The notes beneath the pieces are model-generated. The model was not told the origin of the DNA, made no database searches, and saw only the letters and a list, made by a program, of their open reading frames with translations. From the NCBI GenBank assembly GCA_019244185.1, contig JAFATB010000025.1, positions 248,001-312,000 on the forward strand: a stretch of 64,000 bases of DNA. The letters run 5' to 3'. Below, piece by piece: positions 51,442 to 61,280 of this stretch (the first letter of the stretch is position 1; each line of letters opens with the position of its first letter). The stretch comes from Acidobacteriota bacterium (GTDB lineage: Bacteria > Acidobacteriota > Thermoanaerobaculia > Gp7-AA8). The translations under genes were made by a program, and so were the position numbers.

Positions 51442-51657
51442 CTACTGCGGCGCGCCGCCGCCGCGCGCGGCCTGGACTTCTTTCACGAGGCGCACGAGCG
51501 TCACCGTGACCTCGTGCAGCGCGTGGATCAACCCGACCTGGAACGCCGTCGGCGGCTCGCCGGCGGCGCACGCGCAGACGTTGCAGGGGCCGCCGCGCCC
51601 GCCGTCGTGGCCATCGATCGGATGTCCGCACGCACACGAATCTTTACCGAGTTGCAT
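51442..51657 (-). CDS. Small cysteine-rich zinc-ribbon-like protein
   Basis: A 71-residue protein that starts ATG 51657, after GGGAGGCC. Residues 8-30 hold two Cys pairs and two His (CACGHPIDGHDGG, then GPCNVCAC), a pattern that should bind one zinc. The rest is a helix (FQVGLIHALHEVTVTLVRLV) and a short Gly/Ala tail. Not a known family to me. It is wedged between convergent serine hydrolase and divergent BNR lipoprotein genes (36 bases from its start) and looks like a genuine small gene. Role unknown. Confidence 0.7.
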   Translation of the reverse strand: MQLGKDSCACGHPIDGHDGGRGGPCNVCACAAGEPPTAFQVGLIHALHEVTVTLVRLVKEVQAARGGGAPQ

Positions 51658-51693
51658 CCGAGGCCTCCCTCCGCGGCCTCTAAGATACCTCGC

Positions 51694-54102
51694 ATGGACC
51701 GCCGCGGATTCGGCATCTTCCTCCTCGCGCTCGCCGCCTGCTCGACGACACCTTCTCATCCGCTCCACCTCGAGGACGAAGCCGATGCGGCCGCCGCCTA
51801 CGCCGCCGCGAAACGCAGCGGCACCGGCGATCTCGAACGCAGCTACGCCGTCGCGCGCGACGCCATGGCGCGCATGCCGCGCTACGCCACGGGCTCCGAG
51901 GAATCGACCGCGTCGCCCCGCGTCGCGACGAACGACTTCCGCCCTCTCAGCACCTGGACGTTCCTCGGCCCCGGCAACATCGGCGGGCGCACGCGCGCGT
52001 TCGTCATCGACCCGAGCGACACGTTGAGGCTGTACGCGGGCGGCGTCTCTGGCGGCATCTGGCGGACCAACAACGGCGGCGCGCAATGGACGCCGGTCGG
52101 CGACGCGCTGTCGAACATCGCCGTCAACGCTCTCGTCATGCATCCTGTGAATCACGACGTGCTCTACGCCGGCACCGGCGAGGGCTACTTCCGCGAGGAC
52201 GTGCGCGGGACCGGGCTGCCGCTGCGCGGCGACGGCATCTACGTGACGCGCGACCGCGGCACCACGTGGACGCAAATCCCATCGACCGCCAACGAGAACT
52301 TCTACTTCGTCAACAGCTTGACCATCAGCACGCACGATCCCTCGCGCATGTACGCGGCCACGCGCACCGGCGTCTGGCGCTCGAACGACGGCGGCGAGCA
52401 GTGGACGCGCGTCCTCGACCCGCACGTGAACGGCGGCTGCCTCCAGCTCGCGTTCCGCGGCGACACCGCCAACGACTTCCTCTTCGCCTCGTGCGGCACG
52501 CTCGCGCAGGCCACCGTCTATCGCGCGCGTGCCGCCGAGACCGAAGCGGCGTGGGAGCCGGTGCTGTCGAACACGAATCAGGGACTGACGTCGCTCGCCA
52601 TCGCGCCGTCGAATCCCTCCGTCGTCTACGCGCTCGCCGCGAGCAATCAGCCGGGCAACTTCAATCAGGGACTGCTCGCCGTCTATCGCTCCGAGCACGA
52701 AGGCGACGCCGGCTCGTGGGAGCCGCGCGCGACGAACAACGGCACGGACTTCGTGGCCACGATGCTGCTCACGAATCCGAGCGGGATGTGCGCACCCGAG
52801 CAGCAGTTCTATACGACCATGGGCTGGTACTGCAACGTGATCGCGGTCGATCCGGTCGACGCGAATCGCGTCTGGGCCGCGGGCGTCGATCTCTTCCGCT
52901 CCGACGACGGCGGCGTGACGTGGGGCCGCGCGTCATCGTGGGAAGCGGAAGGGAACCCATGGTTCGTGCACGCCGATCAGCACGCGATCGTTTTCGATCC
53001 GTACTACGACGGCGCGTCGAACCGCACGCTCTACACCACCAGCGACGGCGGCGTCTTCCGCACGCTCAACGCCGTGGCGCCCGTCGGCACCGGAAAGACG
53101 GCCGCCTGTAGTTCCGGAATGGAGCAGATGGAGTTCGAGTCGCTGAACCACAACTATGGCGTGACGCAGTTCTATCACGGCGCCGTGTTCCCCGACGGCA
53201 GGCACTTCGTCGGCGGCGCGCAGGACAACGGCACGCTCTTCGGGACCTTCGGCGAGGCAGATGACTGGCAGCGCTGGCTCGGCGGCGACGGCGGCTACGT
53301 GGCCATCGATCCGCAGGATCCGACGACGATGTACGCCGAGTCGCAGTGGGCCAACATCGAGAAGCTGACCCACAGCCTGCCGTTCTTCATCCCCGCCTCG
53401 GACGGTCTCTCCGACGATTTCCTCTTCGTGACGCCGTTCGTCCTCGATGCGAACGATTCGAAGCGCCTCTGGACCGGCGGGCGCCGCCTCTGGCGCACCG
53501 ACAACCGCGCGACGTTGTGGCGCGCCGCGTCCACCGCTCTTCCGGCGCAGGTCTCCGCGGTCGCCGTCGCGCCGGGCAACTCGAAGCGCGTGCTCGCCGG
53601 CACGACCGCCGGTCACATCGCGCGCAATGACACCGCAACCACCGCGAACGGTTTCACGACGTGGACGCTCGTGCAGCCGCGCGTGGGCTGGATCTCGTCG
53701 ATTACCTTCGATCCGTCCGATCAGAACGTCGTCTACGCGACGTTCGCCGGCTTCGGCGGTGGCGCGCACGTCTGGCGCTCGCTCGACGGCGGCGCGACGT
53801 GGAGCGCGCGCGACGGCAGCGGCGACGCCGCGCTGCCCGACATCCCCGTGCATTCGCTCGCCGTCGATCCCACTCACCGCGACCACCTCTACCTCGGCAC
53901 CGACCTCGGCGTCTTCGTCTCGCTCGACAGCGGCGACACCTGGGCCGTCGAGAACACCGGCTTCGCCGCGGTCGTCACCGAATGGGTCACCGTCGCTCCG
54001 GGCGCGCGCGGCCCCGCGGTCTACGCGTTCACGCACGGACGCGGCGCGTGGCGCGCGGAGCTCACGGCGACGGGTCCGCGGCATCGCGGCGTGCGGCACT
54101 GA
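51694..54102 (+). CDS. BNR/VPS10-like beta-propeller lipoprotein
   Basis: An 802-residue surface or periplasmic protein. The N-terminal lipobox is LLALAAC, with Cys at about residue 16. After a 60-residue linker come many repeats of the Asp-box type (WRSNDGGEQWTR; FRSDDGGVTWGR; WRSLDGGATWSARDGSG; VSLDSGDTWAV), which form beta-propellers as in sialidases and VPS10 proteins. Two or more propellers are probable. No sialidase Arg triad can be assigned, so a glycan-binding or scaffold role is more likely. ATG 51694; the frame is open upstream to 51514 without a ribosome site. Confidence 0.88.
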   Translation: MDRRGFGIFLLALAACSTTPSHPLHLEDEADAAAAYAAAKRSGTGDLERSYAVARDAMARMPRYATGSEESTASPRVATNDFRPLSTWTFLGPGNIGGRTRAFVIDPSDTLRLYAGGVSGGIWRTNNGGAQWTPVGDALSNIAVNALVMHPVNHDVLYAGTGEGYFREDVRGTGLPLRGDGIYVTRDRGTTWTQIPSTANENFYFVNSLTISTHDPSRMYAATRTGVWRSNDGGEQWTRVLDPHVNGGCLQLAFRGDTANDFLFASCGTLAQATVYRARAAETEAAWEPVLSNTNQGLTSLAIAPSNPSVVYALAASNQPGNFNQGLLAVYRSEHEGDAGSWEPRATNNGTDFVATMLLTNPSGMCAPEQQFYTTMGWYCNVIAVDPVDANRVWAAGVDLFRSDDGGVTWGRASSWEAEGNPWFVHADQHAIVFDPYYDGASNRTLYTTSDGGVFRTLNAVAPVGTGKTAACSSGMEQMEFESLNHNYGVTQFYHGAVFPDGRHFVGGAQDNGTLFGTFGEADDWQRWLGGDGGYVAIDPQDPTTMYAESQWANIEKLTHSLPFFIPASDGLSDDFLFVTPFVLDANDSKRLWTGGRRLWRTDNRATLWRAASTALPAQVSAVAVAPGNSKRVLAGTTAGHIARNDTATTANGFTTWTLVQPRVGWISSITFDPSDQNVVYATFAGFGGGAHVWRSLDGGATWSARDGSGDAALPDIPVHSLAVDPTHRDHLYLGTDLGVFVSLDSGDTWAVENTGFAAVVTEWVTVAPGARGPAVYAFTHGRGAWRAELTATGPRHRGVRH

Positions 54103-54111
54103 TCGTATGGA

Positions 54112-54876
54112 TTACCAGGCATCGGCGATGCGCCGCGCGATCAGCGCGTAGCCTTCGCCGTTCGGATGAAAGCGATCGGCGGACAGGCGGTCGCGATGCG
54201 CGAAGAGATCGGCGGTCGGCACGAGCGTGAAGTTCGGATCGCCGCCGAACCGCGTCGAGAGCCGCGCGTTCCAGCGGTTGACGAGCGGCGTGAGCGCGCC
54301 GCCCTGCGGCGTCAGCGCGAAGGGGTTGTAGAGACCGATGAAGAAAATCCGCGCGCGCGGGTTCGCGGCGCGGACGCGCGCCAGGATCGCCGCGATGCGG
54401 TCGAGCACCGCCGCCATCGTGCGCTCCGGATCGGGCGGCGGCGCGTTGCGCCAGTCGGTGCCGCCCCACAGATCGTTGCCGCCGATCGAGACGACGATCG
54501 CGTTCGAGTCGCGCATCAGCTGCTGCACGTTCGCGCGATTCACGACGGTCAGCAAGTCGGGCGTGCGCGCGCCGTTCACGCCGAGGTTCCAGCTGCGGCG
54601 CGCGCGGACGTGGCGGCGACGCAGCTCATCGTCGAGACGGCCACCGATGCCGAGTCCCGTTTCGTCGCCCGTGCCGTGCGCGAGCGAATCGCCGAGGATC
54701 AGCGGAGAGACGAGCGATGCGTTGGGCGCGGAGGTTTGTGCCGCGGCCGCCGCCATCGCGAGCTGCACCGGCTCGCCGGTATCGCCGCGCAGATAGCTCG
54801 CGAAACCGTAGCCGAACACCGCCACCGCGACGAGCGCGGCGACGAGAGGGAGGTACCAGAAGAGCGCGCGCCGCAT
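54112..54876 (-). CDS. SGNH/GDSL-type hydrolase with N-terminal membrane anchor
   Basis: A 254-residue protein. An N-terminal helix (FWYLPLVAALVAVAVFGYGF) anchors it to the membrane. The SGNH blocks are block I ILGDSLAHG near 62-70 (Ser nucleophile), block III SIGGNDLWGG near 132-141, and block V DRFHPNGEGY near 234-243. The Asn and His are therefore present. Members are esterases or acetyl-xylan-type deacetylases; target unknown. It is divergent from the ABC ATPase with a 105-base gap and lies 9 bases from the convergent BNR gene. Confidence 0.88.
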   Translation of the reverse strand: MRRALFWYLPLVAALVAVAVFGYGFASYLRGDTGEPVQLAMAAAAAQTSAPNASLVSPLILGDSLAHGTGDETGLGIGGRLDDELRRRHVRARRSWNLGVNGARTPDLLTVVNRANVQQLMRDSNAIVVSIGGNDLWGGTDWRNAPPPDPERTMAAVLDRIAAILARVRAANPRARIFFIGLYNPFALTPQGGALTPLVNRWNARLSTRFGGDPNFTLVPTADLFAHRDRLSADRFHPNGEGYALIARRIADAW

Positions 54877-54917
54877 CGCGGGCGACGGTACCACAGCGCT
54901 AAGGCGCCGCCCGCGTA

Positions 54918-54935
54918 CGTCGGTGCGCGCCGACG
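54918..54935. promoter_or_regulatory. 6-bp inverted repeat in divergent gap
   Basis: CGTCGG TGCGCG CCGACG lies between the SGNH and ABC ATPase genes. It could be an operator. A -10-like GATAAC at 54967-54972 lies 9 bases before the ATPase start, so that mRNA may be near leaderless. Short stems of this kind also arise by chance in GC-rich DNA. Confidence 0.25.
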
Positions 54936-54981
54936 CACGAAGAACTCCGCGTCGCGCGCGGCTTGCGATAACGTCCGCACG

Positions 54982-55899
54982 ATGGAATCGGGCGGGGACA
55001 CGGCGCTGGTCGCGGAGCACCTCACGAAAGTCATCGGCGACCGCACGATCGTCGACGACGTTTCGTTCGCGCTGCGCGGCGGCGAGGTGTTCGGCTTTCT
55101 CGGCCCGAACGGCGCGGGGAAGACCACCACGATCCGCATGCTGGTCGGCCTCATCGCGCCGACGCGCGGCAGCATCACCATCTGCGGCCACGACGTGCGG
55201 CGCGACTTCGAGCGCGCGCTGCGCTGCGTCGGCTGCATCGTCGAGAACCCCGATCTCTATCGCTTCATGACCGGACGCGAGAACCTCGAGCACTTCGCGC
55301 GCATGCTCGGCGTCGCATCCGGCGAGATCGAGCGCGTGGCGGCGCTCGTGAATCTCGCGCATCGGCTCGACCAGCGCGTCGGGACGTACTCGTTGGGCAT
55401 GCGCCAGCGGCTCGGCATCGCGCAGGCGCTCCTCGGCGATCCGCGCGTGCTGATCCTCGACGAGCCGGCGAACGGCCTCGATCCGGCCGGCATCCGCGAG
55501 ATCCGCGAGCTGCTGCGCGGCCTCGCCGCCGAGCGCGGCATGGCGGTCTTCGTGTCGAGCCATCTGCTGGCCGAGGTCGAGCTCACGTGCGATCGCGTGG
55601 CCATCATCCATAAGGGCCGGATTCTGAAGACGGGCAGCGTGCGCGAGCTGATCTCCAGCCAGCGCACGATGGAGTTTCGCGTCGACGACGTCGCCCGCGC
55701 GCACGAGCTCTTTCGCGCGCGCGGCGTCGAGGCGGAGTCGTACGACGACACGCTCGTCGCGGCCATCGACGAGACGCAGGCGCCGCCGCTCATCGCGGCG
55801 CTGGCCGAGCAAGGCGTCGGCGTGTTTCATGCGCGCGAGAAGGTGCACACGCTCGAGGAGCTGTTCCTCGAAGCCACGGGAGGAGAAACGGTCGGCTGA
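54982..55899 (+). CDS. ABC transporter ATP-binding protein (CcmA/NatA type)
   Basis: A 305-residue ATPase. Walker A LGPNGAGKTT near 41-50, signature YSLGMRQRLGIAQ near 137-149, Walker B VLILDEPANGLDP near 157-169, and the switch His in SSHLLAE near 194-200. The C-terminal 90 residues form the extra domain found in ABC-2 exporter ATPases. Its TGA overlaps the ATG of the permease (TGATG), so they form a two-gene exporter. The cargo could be a peptide, lipid, sodium or drug. ATG 54982 has no ribosome site and may be leaderless. Confidence 0.92.
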   Translation: MESGGDTALVAEHLTKVIGDRTIVDDVSFALRGGEVFGFLGPNGAGKTTTIRMLVGLIAPTRGSITICGHDVRRDFERALRCVGCIVENPDLYRFMTGRENLEHFARMLGVASGEIERVAALVNLAHRLDQRVGTYSLGMRQRLGIAQALLGDPRVLILDEPANGLDPAGIREIRELLRGLAAERGMAVFVSSHLLAEVELTCDRVAIIHKGRILKTGSVRELISSQRTMEFRVDDVARAHELFRARGVEAESYDDTLVAAIDETQAPPLIAALAEQGVGVFHAREKVHTLEELFLEATGGETVG

Positions 55900-56873
55900 T
55901 GTTCATCGCCCTGGTCCGCAACGAAGTGCTCAAGCTCCTGCGACGCCGCCGCTTCGCGATCGTGGTGGGCATCCTCTTCGTCATCCTCGCGCTCGTGTCG
56001 TATTCGCAGTACCGGCAACTGCGCGAGTTGCGCACGCAGAACTGGCGCGCGGAGCTGCAGGAGCGCATCGCCCGCTACGAGAACCGCATGCGCCGCGGCG
56101 GTCTGAACGACTCGTGGGCGCGGTCGATGCGCGCGGAAGTGCGGCGGCTGCAGTTCTATCTCGACCGCGGGATCAACCCCGAACAGCCGACCGCGCCGCT
56201 CGTCGTGCGCACGTTCGCGAACGCCGCGGGGTTCCTGCTGCTGCCGCTGCTCATCGCCGTCCTCGGCAGCGACATCGTGTCGGCCGAGAACGCGGAAGGC
56301 ACCGACAAGCTGCTGCTGACGCGCGCGCGGCGGCGCTGGAAGATCCTCACCGCGAAGCTCGTCACGCTCTGGCTCTTCGCTTCGCTCACGCTGCTCCTCG
56401 GCGCCGTGATCTCGTACGCCGTCACCGCGCCGGTGCTCCCCGCCGGCGGCTGGGACCTGCCGTCGTTCAACGGCTTCTCGATGTCGGACACCGCGTTCCG
56501 CGTCGACAGCGTGCGCCAGCTGCCGCTCTGGAAAGACGCGCTGCTCGCGTACGGTCTCGAGTGGTACGCGCTCCTCGCCGTCGCCGCGATCGCGCTCATG
56601 CTGTCCGTGCTCTTCAAATCATCCGCGGCGTCGATCGGAACGATGCTCGCCTCGCTCATCGGCGGCACGATCCTCACGCGCGTCAGTCCCGACTGGACGG
56701 CGGGCAAATACCTCTTCATCAGCGCGCTGCCGCTCGCCGACTACTACAGCGGCCAGGCGCCGCCGTACGACGGCATGTCCATGACCTTCTGCATCACGCT
56801 CCTCGGCGCGTGGGCGCTGGCCGCGCTGGGCGTCGCGTACGCGCTCTTCACGCGGCGCGACGTGTTCGGGTGA
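55899..56873 (+). CDS. ABC-2 type transporter permease
   Basis: A 324-residue membrane protein, partner of the preceding ATPase. One helix near the N-terminus (FAIVVGILFVILALVSYSQY), a large external loop (40-95), then five helices from about 103 to 315, with the ABC-2 step AENAEGTDKLLLTRARRRWKI near 130-150. The N-terminal RNEVLKLLRRRR is the usual cytoplasmic elbow. Substrate unknown. The molybdopterin-oxidoreductase-like gene follows after 31 bases on the same strand. Confidence 0.9.
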   Translation: MFIALVRNEVLKLLRRRRFAIVVGILFVILALVSYSQYRQLRELRTQNWRAELQERIARYENRMRRGGLNDSWARSMRAEVRRLQFYLDRGINPEQPTAPLVVRTFANAAGFLLLPLLIAVLGSDIVSAENAEGTDKLLLTRARRRWKILTAKLVTLWLFASLTLLLGAVISYAVTAPVLPAGGWDLPSFNGFSMSDTAFRVDSVRQLPLWKDALLAYGLEWYALLAVAAIALMLSVLFKSSAASIGTMLASLIGGTILTRVSPDWTAGKYLFISALPLADYYSGQAPPYDGMSMTFCITLLGAWALAALGVAYALFTRRDVFG

Positions 56874-56904
56874 GTTGTGACGCGAGCCCGCTAGAATCGC
56901 CGTC

Positions 56905-57381
56905 ATGAAACTGCGCTCCGCGCTCGCGCTGCTGCTCCTCTGCACTCCCCTCTTCGCCGCCGCGCCCGCGCGCGTGGTCGTGCGCGGACCGTCCGGCGCG
57001 AAGACGTTCACGGCGGCGGAGCTCGCGGCGCTGCCGCAGACGACCGTGACGATCGACGAGCATGGGAAGCGCGGGACGTTTCGGGGAACGGAGCTCGCAC
57101 ATCTGCTGACGGCGGCCGGCGCGCCGTCGGGCGAGAAGCTGCGCGGCAAGGCCATCGCGAGCTACGTGCTCGTCGAAGCGGCCGACGGCTACCGCGCCGT
57201 CTTCGCCGCGACCGAGCTCGATCGCGGCTTCTCCGATCGCCCCGTGATTCTCGCGACGACGCGCGACGGCAAGCCGCTCGATGAGAAAGAAGGTCCGCTG
57301 CGCGTCGTCGTCTCGGGCGAGAAGCGTCCCGCGCGCTGCGTGCGACAGGTGACGCGCATCAGCCTCGTGACGGCGCCCTAA
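56905..57381 (+). CDS. Small exported molybdopterin-oxidoreductase-like protein
   Basis: A 158-residue protein with a signal peptide (LALLLLCTPLFAAA). The rest resembles the SUOX/YedY molybdopterin-binding fold: FTAAELAALPQTTVTI near 36, GKRGTFRGTELAHLLTAAGA near 54, and VEAADGYRAVFAATELD near 93. The conserved Cys that binds molybdenum in true family members is not in the usual place, so it may be a cofactor-free relative. The end PARCVRQVTRISLV overlaps the convergent kinase stop by 4 bases. Function unknown. Confidence 0.78.
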   Translation: MKLRSALALLLLCTPLFAAAPARVVVRGPSGAKTFTAAELAALPQTTVTIDEHGKRGTFRGTELAHLLTAAGAPSGEKLRGKAIASYVLVEAADGYRAVFAATELDRGFSDRPVILATTRDGKPLDEKEGPLRVVVSGEKRPARCVRQVTRISLVTAP

Positions 57382-58691
57382 GCCGCCGGCAGCCAGATCG
57401 TGACGGTCGTCCCCGCGTCGGGACGCGACTGCAGGCGCATGCGTCCGTCGTGCGCCTCGACGATCTCATTGCAGAGCGGCAGTCCGAGACCCGAGCCGCT
57501 CGTCTTGGTCGAATAGAACGGCACCAGCGCCTGCCGCAGCACCTCGTCCGTCATTCCGCGTCCCGCATCCGTCACGCGCAGGATCGCGCCGCCGTCGGTG
57601 CCGCGATGGATCGACACGACGATCGCATCGGGCGCGCTGCCCGACTCGTGCGCGTTCTTCACGAGATTGATGAGCACCTGCTGCAGTTGCGCGCGATCGG
57701 CGTTGAGCTCCGTGCGCGCATCGCCTTCGGTCGCGAACGCGTACAACGCGCGCACGTCGTCGAGCACCTCGCCGATCCGCAGGCGCTCTTTGCGCGGCGT
57801 CGGAATGCGCGCGAATTGCGCGTAGCCTTCGAGGAACGCGCGGAGAAACTGCAGCCGTTCCTCGATCGACTCGTAGATCTCGGCGAGCTTGTGCCGCCGC
57901 TCCGGCTGTTCCTGCGCGATGCGCGCGGAGTGAAACAGAGAGCTGATCGGCGCGATGGTGTTGTTCAGCTCGTGGTTGATCACGCGGATCGCTTTTTTCC
58001 ACACCGCCACTTCCTGCCGCCGCAGCTCGCTCGTCAGCCGCTCGGCGAGGATGAGGCGATGCTCGAGCGTGTTCAGGCGGAACGTGCGCTGCGTGAGGTG
58101 GAACGTCTCGTCCTGACCGGTGCCGTGCAGCGTCACGATCGCGTCCGCCTGCGCGGCCAGCGCGTCGCGCACCGGCGCCTCGAGGCGTGCCGCGATCCCG
58201 GCGAAGCGCGAGCCGTCGAGCCGCGCGCCGCCGGTGAAGAGCTCGCGCGCGGCGGCGTTCGAGTAGACGACGCGATCCGCGCCGTTGAGCAGCACGACCG
58301 CCATCGGCGTGCGCTGCAGGATCGTGTCGAGCAGCAGTTCCTTCTGATAGAGATCCGCGCGTTGCGCGCGCAGCACGTCCGCGACCTCGTTGTAGAGCTG
58401 CTTGATGCCGCCGGTCTCGCGGTCGGCGTGCACGGCCAGGCGCATGCTGAAGTCGCCGTCGCGGAACGCGCGCAGTCCGTCGTCGAGTCCCGTGAGCGCG
58501 ACGTCGACGTGCAGCGCGATGCGATGCGCGCTGCGCAGCATCACCGGAAAGAGAATGAGGAGCGTCGTCGCGCAGGCCGCCGCCTCGTGGATGCCGACGG
58601 CGCGCGCGACGCGCATCAACACGAACGCGAGCACGACCGCGGCGGCGACGTTGCCGAGGACTACCGCGAGGATGCGGGACGAGAGACGCAC
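57378..58691 (-). CDS. NtrY-like sensor histidine kinase
   Basis: A 437-residue kinase. Two membrane helices near the N-terminus (8-30, 38-55), a HAMP-like linker, a PAS-type domain (about 115-180), and a complete HisKA/HATPase core. The H-box is VINHELNNTIAPI near 230, N-box QQVLINLVKNAHES near 335, and the G-boxes DAGRGMTD and GSGLGLPL. It should phosphorylate the NtrC-type activator encoded just upstream, which starts 9 bases from it. The adaptor, ATPase and permease genes further upstream on the strand suggest that this pair regulates or is regulated with the exporter. Confidence 0.9.
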   Translation of the reverse strand: MRLSSRILAVVLGNVAAAVVLAFVLMRVARAVGIHEAAACATTLLILFPVMLRSAHRIALHVDVALTGLDDGLRAFRDGDFSMRLAVHADRETGGIKQLYNEVADVLRAQRADLYQKELLLDTILQRTPMAVVLLNGADRVVYSNAAARELFTGGARLDGSRFAGIAARLEAPVRDALAAQADAIVTLHGTGQDETFHLTQRTFRLNTLEHRLILAERLTSELRRQEVAVWKKAIRVINHELNNTIAPISSLFHSARIAQEQPERRHKLAEIYESIEERLQFLRAFLEGYAQFARIPTPRKERLRIGEVLDDVRALYAFATEGDARTELNADRAQLQQVLINLVKNAHESGSAPDAIVVSIHRGTDGGAILRVTDAGRGMTDEVLRQALVPFYSTKTSGSGLGLPLCNEIVEAHDGRMRLQSRPDAGTTVTIWLPAA

Positions 58692-58700
58692 GCCGACACG

Positions 58701-60044
<1,344 letters not shown>

Positions 60045-60065
60045 GACGACGTTCGCTTACGGCGT

Positions 60066-61271
60066 TCAGACGCTCCGGGTTGCGATCGCGGGCGAGACCG
60101 TCGCCGCGCGCATCGCCGGCGGCACGGTGGCCACGAGGCCGTTCAGCCACAGCAGCACCATGCCCACCGCGACCAGATACCACGGCAGCTTCGCATCCGT
60201 GAACTGGCTGACGAGGAAAAAGTTCAGCGCGTACGTCGCCGCGACGCCGAGCACGAGACCGATCGTCGTCACGATCCAGTTCTCGGCGAGGAAGTGGCGC
60301 AGGATGTCGCCCTTCGTCGCGCCGAGGGCGCGGCGCGTGCCGATCTGCTTCGTGCGCTCGGAGACGGACAGCGAGGTGATGCCGACGATGCCCAGCGCCG
60401 TGACGAAGACCAGCAGGACGATCACGCCCGTCATCGCGTTAACGACGAGCTTTCCCCCGCTGAAAAAACCCTCCTTCACCTCCGCGATCGTGCGCGAGCG
60501 GAAGACGCGGCCGCTGTTGACGGCGAGCAGCCGCGCCTCGACCTGCGAGGCGACGGACTTCAGCGCGCCCGGCTCGGTGCGGATCAGATACGCGCCGCCG
60601 CTTTCGTCCCACGCGCGTCCGGGCGTGAAGAGCACGTAATCGCCGATGTCCCAGGCGTACGGGTTGTAGAAGTTGTCGATCACGCCGATGACCGTGCGCG
60701 GGCGCGAGCCGTCGTCACCGGTGCTGATGACGTGGCCGATCGGATTCGCGTCGCCCCACAGCTTGCGCGCGAGTCCGCGGCTGATGATCGTCACCTTCGT
60801 CGACTCGTTCGGATCGGCGGGCGTGTCATTCGCGGTGAAGTTGCGGCCCTCGATGACCTTCACGCCGAGCGTGTCGAAGACATTTCGGGTGGCGGCGTAG
60901 AACTGCGCCTGGAACTTCTCCGGCGTGCCGTCCGCTCGGTACGTGCCGGAGCTGCCGCCGCCCTGCCACGGCAGCAAATGCGTCGCGGCCGCGGCCTTGA
61001 CGCCGGGGATCTTTTCCAGCGCGCGGATGTCGGCGTACGTGACGCTGTCGGAGTAACCCGGCTGCTTGAACTCCGGCGCGAACGGCGCGTACGAGACGGC
61101 GAGCAGGTTGTCGTCGTCGAAGCCTGATTTCTTGATCATCTTCTCGCGCTGGTCGAGGATCATGTTCACCGCGTTGGTGACGATGGCCAGCGTGATCGCG
61201 ATCTCGAGGATGATGAGCGCGAAGCGCGTGCGGTTGTGCCGCATCGCTCGAAGGATGGGTCCGATCGGCAT
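60066..61271 (-). CDS. FtsX/MacB-like ABC permease, distal
   Basis: A 401-residue MacB-type permease. One helix near the N-terminus (FALIILEIAITLAIVTNAVN), a large periplasmic domain (45-260) and three C-terminal helices (VIVLLVFVTALGIVGITSLS; TTIGLVLGVAATYALNF; GMVLLWLNGLVATVPPAM). TKQIGTRRALGATKGDILRHF near 312-332 is the ATPase-coupling loop. It follows the other permease by 9 bases. Two non-identical permeases beside one ATPase suggest a heterodimer. Substrate unknown. Confidence 0.88.
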   Translation of the reverse strand: MPIGPILRAMRHNRTRFALIILEIAITLAIVTNAVNMILDQREKMIKKSGFDDDNLLAVSYAPFAPEFKQPGYSDSVTYADIRALEKIPGVKAAAATHLLPWQGGGSSGTYRADGTPEKFQAQFYAATRNVFDTLGVKVIEGRNFTANDTPADPNESTKVTIISRGLARKLWGDANPIGHVISTGDDGSRPRTVIGVIDNFYNPYAWDIGDYVLFTPGRAWDESGGAYLIRTEPGALKSVASQVEARLLAVNSGRVFRSRTIAEVKEGFFSGGKLVVNAMTGVIVLLVFVTALGIVGITSLSVSERTKQIGTRRALGATKGDILRHFLAENWIVTTIGLVLGVAATYALNFFLVSQFTDAKLPWYLVAVGMVLLWLNGLVATVPPAMRAATVSPAIATRSV

Positions 61272-61280
61272 GATGTCCTC

